Below, in pieces: positions 51,967 to 61,081 of a stretch of 64,000 bases of DNA (position 1 is its first letter; every line of letters starts with the position of its first letter). Source of the stretch: an uncultured Eubacteriales bacterium (GTDB taxonomy: Bacteria; Bacillota; Clostridia; Oscillospirales; Acutalibacteraceae); the NCBI GenBank assembly GCA_949292775.1, contig CASFBL010000004.1, positions 1 through 64,000 on the forward strand. The letters run 5' to 3'. Below the pieces are notes generated by a model. The model did not search any database. It was not told the origin of the DNA and saw only the letters and a program-made list of their open reading frames with translations. A program made the position numbers and the translations under genes.

Positions 51967-51995
51967 AACCCCCTGTCCTTATGGGACAGGGGGTT
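51967..51995. terminator. Terminator after the PadR operon
   Basis: AACCCCCTGTCC / GGGACAGGGGGTT, stem of at least 12 bp with a four-base loop; CATTTTTTAG follows on plus. It can also serve the convergent zinc-ribbon gene, though its T run on minus is poor. Confidence 0.88.
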
Positions 51996-52012
51996 CATTT
52001 TTTAGGAACTGA

Positions 52013-52426
52013 CTATTTCAATGGATTACCGTTGGCATCCGGCAGTGTGCCCTGGAAAATCTTGACGGCTTCAATAATTGCCCAAACCCAAACAACCGTA
52101 GGCGCAATAAAAGTCCAACTCAAAAGGATTGAAATAAGCAGCTGGATAACACCTCTTTGGTTATAACCGAGATAAAAGTTGTGAATCCCAAGCGTGCCAA
52201 GGAAAATCGCCAACAGACCGGCGACCAGTTTTTCCTTTTGAGCGCCGGTAGCAGCAGCCGCCTGCGGATTTAACGCAACGCCACAGGAAAGGCAAAACGC
52301 CGCACCGGGTGCAGTCTGCGCGCCACAATTCGGGCAAAAACTATTCCCCGCCATTTTTGGTGCCCCGCAGTTTACACAAACAGCAGCTACATCGTCCATG
52401 GGTTTGCCACAGTTTTTACAATACAT
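52013..52426 (-). CDS. Zinc-ribbon TM2-domain protein
   Basis: A 137-residue protein with two zinc ribbons in the first 50 residues (C3/C6-C17/C20 and C31/C34-C45/C48), an Ala-rich linker, and a TM2 domain from about 68 to 125 (LAIFLGTLGIHNFYLGY is the TM2 signature). The ribbons face the cytoplasm in such proteins. The role is unknown. A good GGAGGAG site precedes the ATG. It is a single gene between terminators. Confidence 0.85.
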   Translation of the reverse strand: MYCKNCGKPMDDVAAVCVNCGAPKMAGNSFCPNCGAQTAPGAAFCLSCGVALNPQAAAATGAQKEKLVAGLLAIFLGTLGIHNFYLGYNQRGVIQLLISILLSWTFIAPTVVWVWAIIEAVKIFQGTLPDANGNPLK

Positions 52427-52628
52427 ATTTTACTCCTCCCAACTAAATAACAAAAACTCACAGTTTTCATTCTGTTTACGGCCTGTGAATTTATGTAAAT
52501 TATACAATTAAAATTACTTTGTGTCAATATTTTAAGGATGTTTTATTCAAAATTTCTATATAACAGTTCTGTAAATCATCACTACTCATAAAATATATAG
52601 AAAAATATATACGGATCGAGGCGCTATT

Positions 52629-53639
52629 ATGTCAGAAAAACTACATTATTTAACTTCAACACTTGTCCCCCAATACACTGAGTATCGCATTGACGACCAA
52701 TGCATGCCCGAAAAATGCATTCGTTTCAATGCTTTCCCTCCGCTTTGCTTGTGCGATATCTTTGCAGCGGTTGCAGAAAAAGCAGAAAAGGAAAATCTGC
52801 CTATACATTTTCTGCATCATCCGCTGGACGATTCGATTCACGGCATTTATTTGCCGACACTGCAAGCGGCACTGACGCAGTCAGACATTTTCATCCCCGG
52901 CGAAACCAGTTTTACAGATTTGTATGCAGCAAGTCATGCTGAAAAATTAAAAAAGACTTTCTTTGACGCAGTCACAGTTTTCAACTCCGCAAGGACCTTT
53001 CATAATTTAGAAGAGGAAATTTATATACAACACATGGATTTTTCCCGTGCAGACCTGCTGTGTGACGAATTTTTGAGCCGTTTGCTTGCCGGACGAATTA
53101 AAAAAGAAAACGCTGGAAAAGCTTACCACCGCTTTTTCGGTGCAGCCAGTATTAACGGAAATCTCTGCTATATCCCACAACTGACAGAAACGGTTGAAAA
53201 GCGCTATTTTATTAAAGGGCGACCGGGCACAGGGAAATCCACTTTCTTAAAAAAGATTGCAAACACCTTGCTCGAATACGGCATTGTCACGGAAATCTAT
53301 CATTGTTCGCTCGACCCAAACAGTTTAGACATGGTCATTGCCCGGGAAATCGGTGTCTGCTTGTTTGACAGTACTGCACCGCATGAATTTTTCCCCGTTC
53401 GTACATCGGATGAAATCATAGACTTATACAAAGAATGTGTAACGCCGGGAACGGACGAAAAGTATGCAAGTCGCATTTCAGAACTGGAAACAACATATAA
53501 AGAAAAAATTACAGAAGGGTTAACACTTCTGAACGAGCTATATCAAACGCAGGATTCTTTCTTTGGCGCGCTGCCGCCAGTGGATACAAAAGCTTTTCAA
53601 CTGCTCAAACAGCATGCACTGCAAACTATTTTCGGATAA
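52629..53639 (+). CDS. PRK06851-like P-loop protein with a degenerate N-terminal half
   Basis: A 336-residue protein. The second half is a P-loop domain: FFGAASINGNLCYI, then IKGRPGTGKSTFLKKIAN (about 195-212), YHCSLDPNSLDMVIA and LFDSTAPHEFFP, as in the PRK06851 ATPase family. That family has two such domains in tandem. Here the first half keeps IHFLHHPLDDSIHGIYLPTLQ, which lines up with the YHCSLDPNSLD strand, but no Walker A precedes it. The gene stands alone. Binding site is GAGG only, in GATCGAGGCGC. Confidence 0.65.
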   Translation: MSEKLHYLTSTLVPQYTEYRIDDQCMPEKCIRFNAFPPLCLCDIFAAVAEKAEKENLPIHFLHHPLDDSIHGIYLPTLQAALTQSDIFIPGETSFTDLYAASHAEKLKKTFFDAVTVFNSARTFHNLEEEIYIQHMDFSRADLLCDEFLSRLLAGRIKKENAGKAYHRFFGAASINGNLCYIPQLTETVEKRYFIKGRPGTGKSTFLKKIANTLLEYGIVTEIYHCSLDPNSLDMVIAREIGVCLFDSTAPHEFFPVRTSDEIIDLYKECVTPGTDEKYASRISELETTYKEKITEGLTLLNELYQTQDSFFGALPPVDTKAFQLLKQHALQTIFG

Positions 53640-53646
53640 AACAAAA

Positions 53647-53683
53647 AATAATCGGAATGTAAAAAACATTCCGATTATTTTTT
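53647..53683 (+). terminator. Terminator after the P-loop protein gene
   Basis: AATAATCGGAATG / CATTCCGATTATT, perfect 13-bp stem with a seven-base loop and TTTTTG after it. Confidence 0.92.
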
Positions 53684-53742
53684 GTCACCTTTTAATACTT
53701 TTAGGCATCTATAATTTTGAGTACACACAAAGGAGCAACAAA

Positions 53743-55155
53743 ATGGTTTTCAGTAGCTTACAATTTATTTTTCTTTTTCTCCCCTGCTTCCTTTGTGTAT
53801 ACTATGCGGTTCCATTCCAATGGAAAAACACCGTATTGCTGTTTGGAAGTCTTATATTTTATGCGCTTGGCACCCTGGACAAGCCGGAATACATTGTTTT
53901 GCTGATTCTTTCCGTACTTGAAAATTTTGTGTTAGCCAGCAGAATGTCTAAAACAGAAAAGAATAGAAAAACACTGCTTATCATCGGTTTGGTCTACAAT
54001 TTCGCCTGGCTCTTTCTGTTTAAATACGCTGCCTTTTTTCTCTCCGGCGTTAATCAACTGATTGCTCTGATTCCAAAAACAAATTTTCAATTTCGAGCAC
54101 CGGAACTTTTGCTGCCAACCGGCATCAGCTTTTACACCTTTCAAGCTGTTTCTTATTTGATAGATGTCTACCGGAAGACTTGTGCTGCGGAAACCTCCCC
54201 GATTCGGCTCGGCACTTACATCTGCATGTTTCCGCAGCTGATTGCAGGCCCGATTGTTACATATGGCCAGGTGGCAAAAAAACTGCAAAACAGGACGCAT
54301 TCAGTACAGCTGTTTCTGAGCGGATTGAAGCTGTTTATTTTAGGACTCGGCAGCAAGGTTTTACTGGCGAATCAACTTGGCGGGCTATGGAGCGATATCA
54401 ACGCGATAGGTTACGACAGCATTTCTACGCAACTTGCCTGGATGGGAATTGCCGCTTATTCCTTTCAAATCTATTTTGATTTTTGGGGCTATTCGCTTAT
54501 GGCAATCGGTCTTGGCAAAATGCTCGGCTTTCAGCTTCCCAAAAACTTCTGTTTTCCATATTTGTCCGTCAGCATGACCGAATTTTGGCGTCGCTGGCAC
54601 ATTACACTTGGCAGCTGGTTTCGCGAATATGTATATATTCCTTTGGGCGGCAGTCGAAACGGCAAATGGAAAACCTATCGAAATTTGTTTGTAGTTTGGC
54701 TGCTGACCGGGCTTTGGCACGGTGCACACGTCAATTTCCTGCTGTGGGGACTTTTCCTGTTTGCTGTAATTGCAGTCGAAAAGGCCGGATTAAAGAAATT
54801 TTTGGATAACCATAAAGCACTGGGCCATATTTATATGCTTTTCCTGATTCCGTTGACCTGGGCGCTGTTTGCAATCACAGATCTTTCACAGCTCACTTTG
54901 TTTTTTGGGCGGCTTTTCCCCTTTTTCAGCTCAGCCGCGGCGCCGGTCTTTCGCTATGACTTCTTAAAATACATGAAAGAATACGGCGTTTTGCTGCTTT
55001 GCGGGTTTCTTTTTTCAACAAAGTTCCCGGCAAAGCTCTATAAAAAAATAAGCAATGACTGGGTTGGCGCCCTGTTGCTTCTAATCCTTTTTTGGGCATC
55101 AGTCTATTGCTTATATATTGGGCTAAATGACCCGTTTTTATATTTTCGATTCTAA
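53743..55155 (+). CDS. MBOAT-family O-acyltransferase (AlgI/DltB/PatA-like)
   Basis: A 470-residue polytopic membrane acyltransferase. The signatures are SMTEFWRRWHITLGSWFREYVYIPLGGSRNG-type central block near residues 275-305 and the catalytic His in LTGLWHGAHVNF near 326. Such enzymes move acyl groups across the membrane onto secreted polymers. The frame opens at 53563, before the terminator, but AAGGAG (53730-53735) points to the ATG at 53743. It is followed after 11 bases by an SGNH hydrolase, a frequent second half of acetylation pairs. Confidence 0.88.
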   Translation: MVFSSLQFIFLFLPCFLCVYYAVPFQWKNTVLLFGSLIFYALGTLDKPEYIVLLILSVLENFVLASRMSKTEKNRKTLLIIGLVYNFAWLFLFKYAAFFLSGVNQLIALIPKTNFQFRAPELLLPTGISFYTFQAVSYLIDVYRKTCAAETSPIRLGTYICMFPQLIAGPIVTYGQVAKKLQNRTHSVQLFLSGLKLFILGLGSKVLLANQLGGLWSDINAIGYDSISTQLAWMGIAAYSFQIYFDFWGYSLMAIGLGKMLGFQLPKNFCFPYLSVSMTEFWRRWHITLGSWFREYVYIPLGGSRNGKWKTYRNLFVVWLLTGLWHGAHVNFLLWGLFLFAVIAVEKAGLKKFLDNHKALGHIYMLFLIPLTWALFAITDLSQLTLFFGRLFPFFSSAAAPVFRYDFLKYMKEYGVLLLCGFLFSTKFPAKLYKKISNDWVGALLLLILFWASVYCLYIGLNDPFLYFRF

Positions 55156-55166
55156 GGAGGTTCCCC

Positions 55167-55961
55167 ATGAAAAAGCAACTCAAAACAAACCTGTTTATAA
55201 TCCTTTTCATTGCAAGCTTTCTAGTCGCTTTTCCCTTCGTTATTAAAGCTGTCGGGCAGAAAGACACCGCCGAGCTGTCAGTGTCTTCTCAAGTCACAGC
55301 CACACAGTCCCAGTCTGAAACTGTTTCCCAGCCTAAAACCACGGAAACGACCGCTGTGATAACAGAATCCAGTGTCTACACCACAGTAGACCCCTCCTAT
55401 TTTGACGACGCGCTGTTTATCGGCGACTCCAGAACAGTAGGGCTGTCTGAATACAGCGGGCTTACCAATGCAGATTATTTTGCGAGTGTCGGCATGAGTC
55501 TTTATAAAATCGAAAAAGAAACGGTTTCCGTACGCTCGGTAGGCAAAATGAAGTTGCCGGATTTGCTCGAAGCTAAGAAATATGGTAAGATTTATGTCAT
55601 GCTCGGCATCAACGATTTAGGATATGACCTGCAAAAAACGATTGGCCGCTATCAGACGCTTTTGCAGGAAATCAAAACACTTCAGCCGGATGCGATTCTA
55701 TATGTCTGTGCCAACCTGCATGTAACGAAAATGCGCTCCGAAAGCGATGATGTTTTCACCAACGCAAATATCGACAAGTTTAACGATGCTCTAAAAACGC
55801 TTGCGCAGCAGCAGAACGCCTATTATATTGATATTAATCCAGTATTTGATGACGGAAACGGGAACTTAAAAGATGCTTACACCAGCGATAACACGCATGT
55901 GCTTGGCAGATATTACAAAGAATGGGGCAACTGGCTGTGCACACAAGCCGTCGTAAAATAG
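55167..55961 (+). CDS. Secreted SGNH/GDSL-family hydrolase
   Basis: A 264-residue protein with an N-terminal anchor (about residues 8-28), a Ser/Thr/Gln-rich linker to about 65, and an SGNH domain: FIGDSRTVGL with the nucleophile Ser near 87, VMLGINDLGYD with Asn near 150, and the Asp/His pair in SDNTHVLG near 250. SGNH proteins next to MBOAT genes usually finish the transfer of acetyl groups to a wall polymer (PatB-like), or remove them. AAGGAGG precedes the ATG. The sigma factor gene follows 15 bases later. Confidence 0.82.
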   Translation: MKKQLKTNLFIILFIASFLVAFPFVIKAVGQKDTAELSVSSQVTATQSQSETVSQPKTTETTAVITESSVYTTVDPSYFDDALFIGDSRTVGLSEYSGLTNADYFASVGMSLYKIEKETVSVRSVGKMKLPDLLEAKKYGKIYVMLGINDLGYDLQKTIGRYQTLLQEIKTLQPDAILYVCANLHVTKMRSESDDVFTNANIDKFNDALKTLAQQQNAYYIDINPVFDDGNGNLKDAYTSDNTHVLGRYYKEWGNWLCTQAVVK

Positions 55962-55976
55962 CAATAGGAAAGAGAG

Positions 55977-56480
55977 ATGACTGGAATGCAAGATGAAAAA
56001 GCCTGGTTTACGCAAGCTGCTTTGCAACAGCAAAATAGCTTGTATCTTCTTGCATTCAGCATTTTAAAAAACGACGAGGATGCTAAAGACGCCGTGCAGG
56101 ACGCTTTGATTCAAGCTTATCGCAATTTAGATTCTTTACGCGACAAAAGCAAGTTCCGGCCATGGATAATGAAGATACTGACAAACTGCGCTTATGCTGC
56201 TCTGCGCAAAAAAGCACCGGCCGAGCAGATAGAAACGCAATGGGACCTTGCCGCGCCGGAGGAAAGAATAGATATTTCTACGAAGCTCTCTCTATGGGAA
56301 GCTGTGCAGCTATTGCCTCTCCCCTATCGAACAGTCGTTACACTTTATTATTATGAAAACCTCTCTGTTAAAGAAATCGGAAAAATTACAGATTCTCGGC
56401 CGGACGCGGTAAAAAAACGACTTTCACGAGCGCGTGAACAGCTCAAACAGATATTGCCAAAGGAGGTGCTGGAATCATGA
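55977..56480 (+). CDS. ECF sigma factor (SigV-like)
   Basis: A 167-residue sigma-70 ECF protein. Region 2 lies at about residues 24-90 (LAFSILKNDEDAKDAVQDALIQAYRNLDSLRD) and region 4 at 108-160 (LLPLPYRTVVTLYYYENLSVKEIGKI, RLSRAREQLKQIL). Regions 1 and 3 are absent, as in ECF factors. AGGAAAGAGAG precedes the ATG at 55977. It overlaps the gene of an RsiV-like protein by four bases, which is the classic arrangement of sigma and its anti-sigma. The name SigV rests on that partner. Confidence 0.85.
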   Translation: MTGMQDEKAWFTQAALQQQNSLYLLAFSILKNDEDAKDAVQDALIQAYRNLDSLRDKSKFRPWIMKILTNCAYAALRKKAPAEQIETQWDLAAPEERIDISTKLSLWEAVQLLPLPYRTVVTLYYYENLSVKEIGKITDSRPDAVKKRLSRAREQLKQILPKEVLES

Positions 56481-57394
56481 TGAACAGAACCGATAGAAAA
56501 TTGCGCCGTCTTGCAAAGCAGGACCGACCCAATCCTTCACAAGAATTCTCAGACGAATTTTTACAGACGCTTGAGGGACTGCCGGAAAAACAGCCCCAAA
56601 AACAGGGTCGGCGCGCCTTTTTGGTTTGGCGCACGGTATTGGTGTCCTGCGCTGCACTTGCTGTAACGGTACTTGTTATTCTTCCGAATATCAGCACAAA
56701 CATTGCATCGGCAATGGAACAAATTCCAGTCCTGCGCGAGATTGTTCGGGTAACAACAATTCGGAATTATTTCTATGATGACGGTTATCATAATCTTGAA
56801 GCTGACATACCTTCTGTGGATATTGACGGTGACTCCCCCCCAACCGCATCAGACGCAGAAAACTACATCAATTCGAGCGTGCAGGAACTGACGGATGCAC
56901 TGATTGACCGTTTCTATGCCGATGTGGACAGCATCGGAAATGAAGGCCACACGCAAATGAAAATCGATTATACCGTTGTTACCAACACCGATAATTGGTT
57001 TACCCTTAAGCTTCAGATTTTTGAAGGTTCAGGCAGCAGCAACACTTATTACAAGTTTTATCACATCGATAAAAAAAGCGGTAAAATCGTTTATCTTTCC
57101 GACCTGTTTTTAGAAAATTCAAATTACAAAACAGCAATCAGTGAGGAGATAAAAAGGCAGATGGAGGCGGAAATGGAAAAAGACAGCTCCGTCTATTACT
57201 GGCTGCATTCTGAAGTGGAAGCTCGGAATTTTACAAACATCCGCGACCATCAAAATTTCTATTTCTCTGAAAACGGCAATATTGTTATTGCGTTCGATAA
57301 ATATGAGGTCGCCCCCGGTGCAATGGGCTGTCCGGAGTTTGAAATTCCGAAAGAAATTTATCAAGACAGCTTAAAGCCGGAATATAAATCATAA
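56477..57394 (+). CDS. RsiV-like anti-sigma factor with DUF3298 domain
   Basis: A 305-residue single-pass protein. The first 45 residues are cytoplasmic and should hold the sigma factor; a helix lies at about 48-70. The outside part has ASAMEQIPVLREIVRVTTIRNY-type sequence (DUF4179/4163-like) and a C-terminal DUF3298 with YHIDKKSGKIVYLSDLF and NGNIVIAFDKYEVAPGA. In RsiV of Bacillus and Enterococcus this part binds lysozyme and triggers its own cleavage. It is coupled to the ECF gene by ATGA. Confidence 0.8.
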   Translation: MMNRTDRKLRRLAKQDRPNPSQEFSDEFLQTLEGLPEKQPQKQGRRAFLVWRTVLVSCAALAVTVLVILPNISTNIASAMEQIPVLREIVRVTTIRNYFYDDGYHNLEADIPSVDIDGDSPPTASDAENYINSSVQELTDALIDRFYADVDSIGNEGHTQMKIDYTVVTNTDNWFTLKLQIFEGSGSSNTYYKFYHIDKKSGKIVYLSDLFLENSNYKTAISEEIKRQMEAEMEKDSSVYYWLHSEVEARNFTNIRDHQNFYFSENGNIVIAFDKYEVAPGAMGCPEFEIPKEIYQDSLKPEYKS

Positions 57395-57402
57395 CCATGC
57401 AA

Positions 57403-57433
57403 AGAAACCCTGTCTGAATAAGACGGGGTTTCT
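57403..57433 (+). terminator. Terminator after rsiV-like gene
   Basis: AGAAACCCTGTCT pairs with AGACGGGGTTTCT (one G-U pair) around a five-base loop; GAACATTTTTGG follows, a short and interrupted T run. Confidence 0.75.
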
Positions 57434-57502
57434 GAACATTTTTGGCTTTTATGCTCATTTATAAAATTATTGTAAATTCGACTGCATTTTACCGAATTGC
57501 AG

Positions 57503-57531
57503 TTGCCCACACCTAAAAATAGTAGTAAAAT
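57503..57531 (+). promoter_or_regulatory. Promoter of the MATE exporter
   Basis: TTGCCC (57503-57508), 17-base spacer, TAAAAT (57526-57531), 34 bases before the TTG start. Confidence 0.65.
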
Positions 57532-57565
57532 CAGTTTTTAGAATATCAGCTCGGAGGCGTTAACA

Positions 57566-58957
57566 TTGCAAAGCGAATCGAAACAGCAGGACAAAAACCT
57601 GCTCGGCACGGCACCGATTGGAAAACTGCTTTTTAAGCTTGCCGTTCCGTCGGTCATTGCACAAATTGTAAATCTTCTTTACAATATGGTTGACCGAATC
57701 TACATTGGACACTACGACCCTTCGGGTCTTGCATTAACAGGTGTGGGCATTTGTATGCCGGTGATTATGGCCGTTTCTGCTTTTGCCGCACTGGTTGGCA
57801 TGGGCGGCGCACCGAATGCTTCCATTGCGATGGGGCAAAAAGATAATGCACGCGCCGAAAAAATCATGGGAAACTGCCTAAGTTTTTTAGTGTTGCTGAG
57901 TGTTGTTCTGACCGTGGTCGTGTCGATTTGGTGCCGCCCGCTTCTGCTTGCGTTTGGCGCCAGCGAGAACACCATTGACTATGCAGTCCAGTATATGCAG
58001 ATTTATACTGTCGGAACGCTTTTTGTGCAGTTTGCGCTTGGTATGAATGCCTTTATCATCGCGCAGGGCTACACAACCATCAGCATGCTTTCTGTACTCA
58101 TAGGCGCAGTATTGAACATCGTTTTGGACCCTGTGTTTATTTTTGCTTTTCACATGGGTGTCCGCGGCGCAGCATTGGCAACCATCATTTCACAGGCCGT
58201 GTCTGCAATTTGGGTCGTTGTATTCCTGTGCAGCAAGCGCAGTACGCTTCGGTTAAAAGCCCACAACTTGCGCATTGTACCCAAAATATTGCTCCCATGC
58301 CTGTTTTTAGGTGTTTCTCCGTTCATTATGCAAATTACCGAAAGCGTTCTGAATGTCTGCTTTAACACTTCTCTGTTAAAATACGGCGGTGATATTGCAG
58401 TTGGCTCTATGACAATTTTAAGCACGCTTATGCAGTTCTGCATGCTGCCGTTGAACGGATTGACACAAGGTGCGCAGCCAATCACAAGTTACAATTTCGG
58501 TGCACAGAAGTATGCCCGCGTTCGCAAATCCTTCAAGCTGCTCCTGATTAGCTGTGTAACCTACTCTACCCTGCTTTGGGCGCTCGTTATGCTGTTCCCC
58601 TCGATGTTTGTGCGTATGTTTAACAGCAACCCGGATTTGATTGCTTACGCATCAAGCGCGATGCGCGTCTATTTTGCAGTTTGTGCCTTGTTTGGCATTC
58701 AAATCGCCTGCCAGCAAACACTTATTGCAATCGGGAATGCAAAAACTTCTGTGTTCCTTGCCATTTTCAGAAAGCTGATTTTGTTGATTCCCTTTATCTA
58801 CATCTTACCGTTATTGTTCGAAAACAAAGCTTTTGCCGTTTTTCTTGCAGAACCGGTTTCCGACTTTATTGCCGTGGTCACAACGGCAACACTGTTCACC
58901 ATTTATTTCAAAAAAGCTGTTCCGAAAACTGAAAATTCTGACCTCGAAAATGCGTAA
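57566..58957 (+). CDS. MATE family efflux transporter
   Basis: A 463-residue transporter with twelve hydrophobic helices. The N terminus LFKLAVPSVIAQIVNLLYNMVDRIYIG (about 20-46) and its repeat around 250-300 are MATE landmarks. Such proteins export drugs or metabolites with Na+ or H+; the substrate is unknown. No ATG fits: the start is TTG at 57566, with GGAGG (57553-57557) eight bases upstream. A strong terminator follows. Confidence 0.92.
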   Translation: MQSESKQQDKNLLGTAPIGKLLFKLAVPSVIAQIVNLLYNMVDRIYIGHYDPSGLALTGVGICMPVIMAVSAFAALVGMGGAPNASIAMGQKDNARAEKIMGNCLSFLVLLSVVLTVVVSIWCRPLLLAFGASENTIDYAVQYMQIYTVGTLFVQFALGMNAFIIAQGYTTISMLSVLIGAVLNIVLDPVFIFAFHMGVRGAALATIISQAVSAIWVVVFLCSKRSTLRLKAHNLRIVPKILLPCLFLGVSPFIMQITESVLNVCFNTSLLKYGGDIAVGSMTILSTLMQFCMLPLNGLTQGAQPITSYNFGAQKYARVRKSFKLLLISCVTYSTLLWALVMLFPSMFVRMFNSNPDLIAYASSAMRVYFAVCALFGIQIACQQTLIAIGNAKTSVFLAIFRKLILLIPFIYILPLLFENKAFAVFLAEPVSDFIAVVTTATLFTIYFKKAVPKTENSDLENA

Positions 58958-58962
58958 CAAAC

Positions 58963-58999
58963 AAAGCCCGCTTTTATGCAAAACATAAAAGCGGGCTTT
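58963..58999. terminator. Bidirectional terminator between MATE and P1B-ATPase genes
   Basis: AAAGCCCGCTTTTATG / CATAAAAGCGGGCTTT, perfect 16-bp stem with a five-base loop, between convergent genes. Confidence 0.93.
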
Positions 59000-59005
59000 A
59001 TTATA

Positions 59006-61081
59006 TTATTTTTGAGAATACAGCGCACGCATTGCGTTTAGAATTGCCAAAATCATGACGCCGACATCAGCAAACACGGCAAACCACATATTTGCGAATC
59101 CCAAAGCACCAAGTACTAAGACCACTGCTTTGATAAGCAGCGATAAGACAATATTCTGCCTTACAATACGCATGGTTTTCCGAGAAATTTGCATTGCTTT
59201 CGAAAGCCCGGTCAACCGATCATCCATCAGAACGATGTCAGCAGCTTCAATCGCGGCATCACTGCCAAGCGCACCCATGGCAATACCGACATCCGCGCGC
59301 GCAAGTACCGGCGCGTCGTTAATGCCATCACCGACAAAGGCAAGGGTCTTATTTTTGGGCTTGTCAAGCAGCAAAGCTTCTACCGCGGATACTTTTTCAT
59401 CCGGCAAAAGCTGTGTTTTTGCTTCGTCAAGCCCCAGTTCTTTTGCGACAGCCTCTCCGTTCTTCTTGTTATCGCCGGTGAGCATGATTGTTTTTTGCAC
59501 GCCATTGCGCTTCAAAGCAAGAATTGCTTCTTTTGCATCCGGCTTAATTGTGTCGGAAATAACAATATGCCCCATATACTCCCCATCGGCGGCAATGTGC
59601 ACCGTTGTGCCAGGCAAATGACAGTCTTTCCAATGCACACCGGCGCGATGCATGAGCTTGTCGTTCCCTACAAATACTTTTTTACCGTCAATTACGGCTG
59701 TCACACCGAAACCGGAAATTTCTTCAATAGACGAAACTCGGCTTTTATCCAAATGCCCGCCATGAGCTTTAATAATGGACAACGCAATCGGATGGTTTGA
59801 ATAGCTCTCAGCGAGCGCAGCAATATCCAAAAGCTCCGCCTCCGGCATTTCCTGCGCGTGCACAGCGGTAACTTCAAAACGCCCCAGCGTCAGCGTGCCT
59901 GTTTTGTCAAATACAACTGTATCTACTTTGGAAAGCGCCTCTAAATCGTTTGCGCCTTTGATTAGAATACCAGACTTTGATGCACCGCCGATACCGCCAA
60001 AAAAGGAAAGCGGAACAGAAATAACCAACGCACACGGGCAGGATACAACAAGAAAGGTCAGCGCGCGTGTTACCCATTCTCCAAAGCTCTGCTTTAAAAT
60101 TAAAGGCGGAAGCACAGCAAGCAAAACAGCAGAAATTACGACGCATGGTGTGTAATATTTGGCAAATCTTGTGATAAAGGCTTCCGTCCGTGCTTTCTTT
60201 GCAGAGGAATTCTCTACTAAATCTAAAACCCGCGAAACTGTGCTTTCTGCAAATGAGCTTTTGACTTTCGCTTCAATCATACCGCTCAAATTGATGGAAC
60301 CGCTAATGATATTGTCACCAACGCGCTTGTCACACGGAAGAGATTCACCGGTCAAAGCGGAGGTGTCAACGGCAGTTTCGCCTTTGGTAATTACCGCGTC
60401 CAACGGTATGCGTTCGCCGGGCTTTACAATAAGGGTTTCCCCGACTTCTACCATTTGCGGGTCAATGGTCAGCTCATTGCCTGCGCGCAACACACGCGCG
60501 AAATCGGGTCGAATATCCATAAGCGCCGCAATCGACCTTCGGCTTTTTCCGACGGCCAAACTCTGGAACAGCTCGCCAATCTGATAAAACAGCAAAACAG
60601 CCACTGCCTCCGGATATTGCGCTACACAAAAAGCACCAACACTTGCAACCGCCATAAGAAAATTTTCGTCAAACACCTGACCGTGCAGAATGTTGCGAAT
60701 CGCTGACCAAAGCACATCATAGCCAATCAGCAAGTATGGCACTAAAAACGCTATTAATTTATAGTAACCTTCAAGTGGTAACAACCAAGCAATAATCCAT
60801 AACACAGCTGCTATGAGAATGCGAACTAAATCCTTTTTCTGTTCTTTATTCATCGTGCCACCTCGCTGCGTGACTTTACAGTCCGCGTCAATCCGCCGAC
60901 AGGCTTTTTGAATCTGTGCAAATAATTCCGGCGTTGGCGTATTTTCAGTTTCAATAACCATTTTCTGTGTAATAAACTGCACCTGCGCGCTTTGAATCTC
61001 CGGCAGTTTGGAAACTGCCCGCTCCATTTTTGCCGCACAGTTTGCACAATCCAAATTTACCATTTTATAAATCGTTTTCAT
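59006..61081 (-). CDS. Zn/Cd-transporting P1B-type ATPase
   Basis: A 691-residue heavy-metal exporter (CadA/ZntA-like). An N-terminal HMA domain carries C12 and C15 (NLDCANCAAK). The CPC motif is in VVSCPCALVISVP near residue 345, the phosphorylated Asp in VFDKTGTLTLG near 380, and the hinge in GDGINDAPVLARADVG near 590. The last helices include VFADVGVMILAILNA with the Asp typical of the Zn/Cd subgroup. The ATG at 61081 overlaps the arsR end by 17 bases; both form one operon under the ArsR operator. Confidence 0.93.
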   Translation of the reverse strand: MKTIYKMVNLDCANCAAKMERAVSKLPEIQSAQVQFITQKMVIETENTPTPELFAQIQKACRRIDADCKVTQRGGTMNKEQKKDLVRILIAAVLWIIAWLLPLEGYYKLIAFLVPYLLIGYDVLWSAIRNILHGQVFDENFLMAVASVGAFCVAQYPEAVAVLLFYQIGELFQSLAVGKSRRSIAALMDIRPDFARVLRAGNELTIDPQMVEVGETLIVKPGERIPLDAVITKGETAVDTSALTGESLPCDKRVGDNIISGSINLSGMIEAKVKSSFAESTVSRVLDLVENSSAKKARTEAFITRFAKYYTPCVVISAVLLAVLPPLILKQSFGEWVTRALTFLVVSCPCALVISVPLSFFGGIGGASKSGILIKGANDLEALSKVDTVVFDKTGTLTLGRFEVTAVHAQEMPEAELLDIAALAESYSNHPIALSIIKAHGGHLDKSRVSSIEEISGFGVTAVIDGKKVFVGNDKLMHRAGVHWKDCHLPGTTVHIAADGEYMGHIVISDTIKPDAKEAILALKRNGVQKTIMLTGDNKKNGEAVAKELGLDEAKTQLLPDEKVSAVEALLLDKPKNKTLAFVGDGINDAPVLARADVGIAMGALGSDAAIEAADIVLMDDRLTGLSKAMQISRKTMRIVRQNIVLSLLIKAVVLVLGALGFANMWFAVFADVGVMILAILNAMRALYSQK

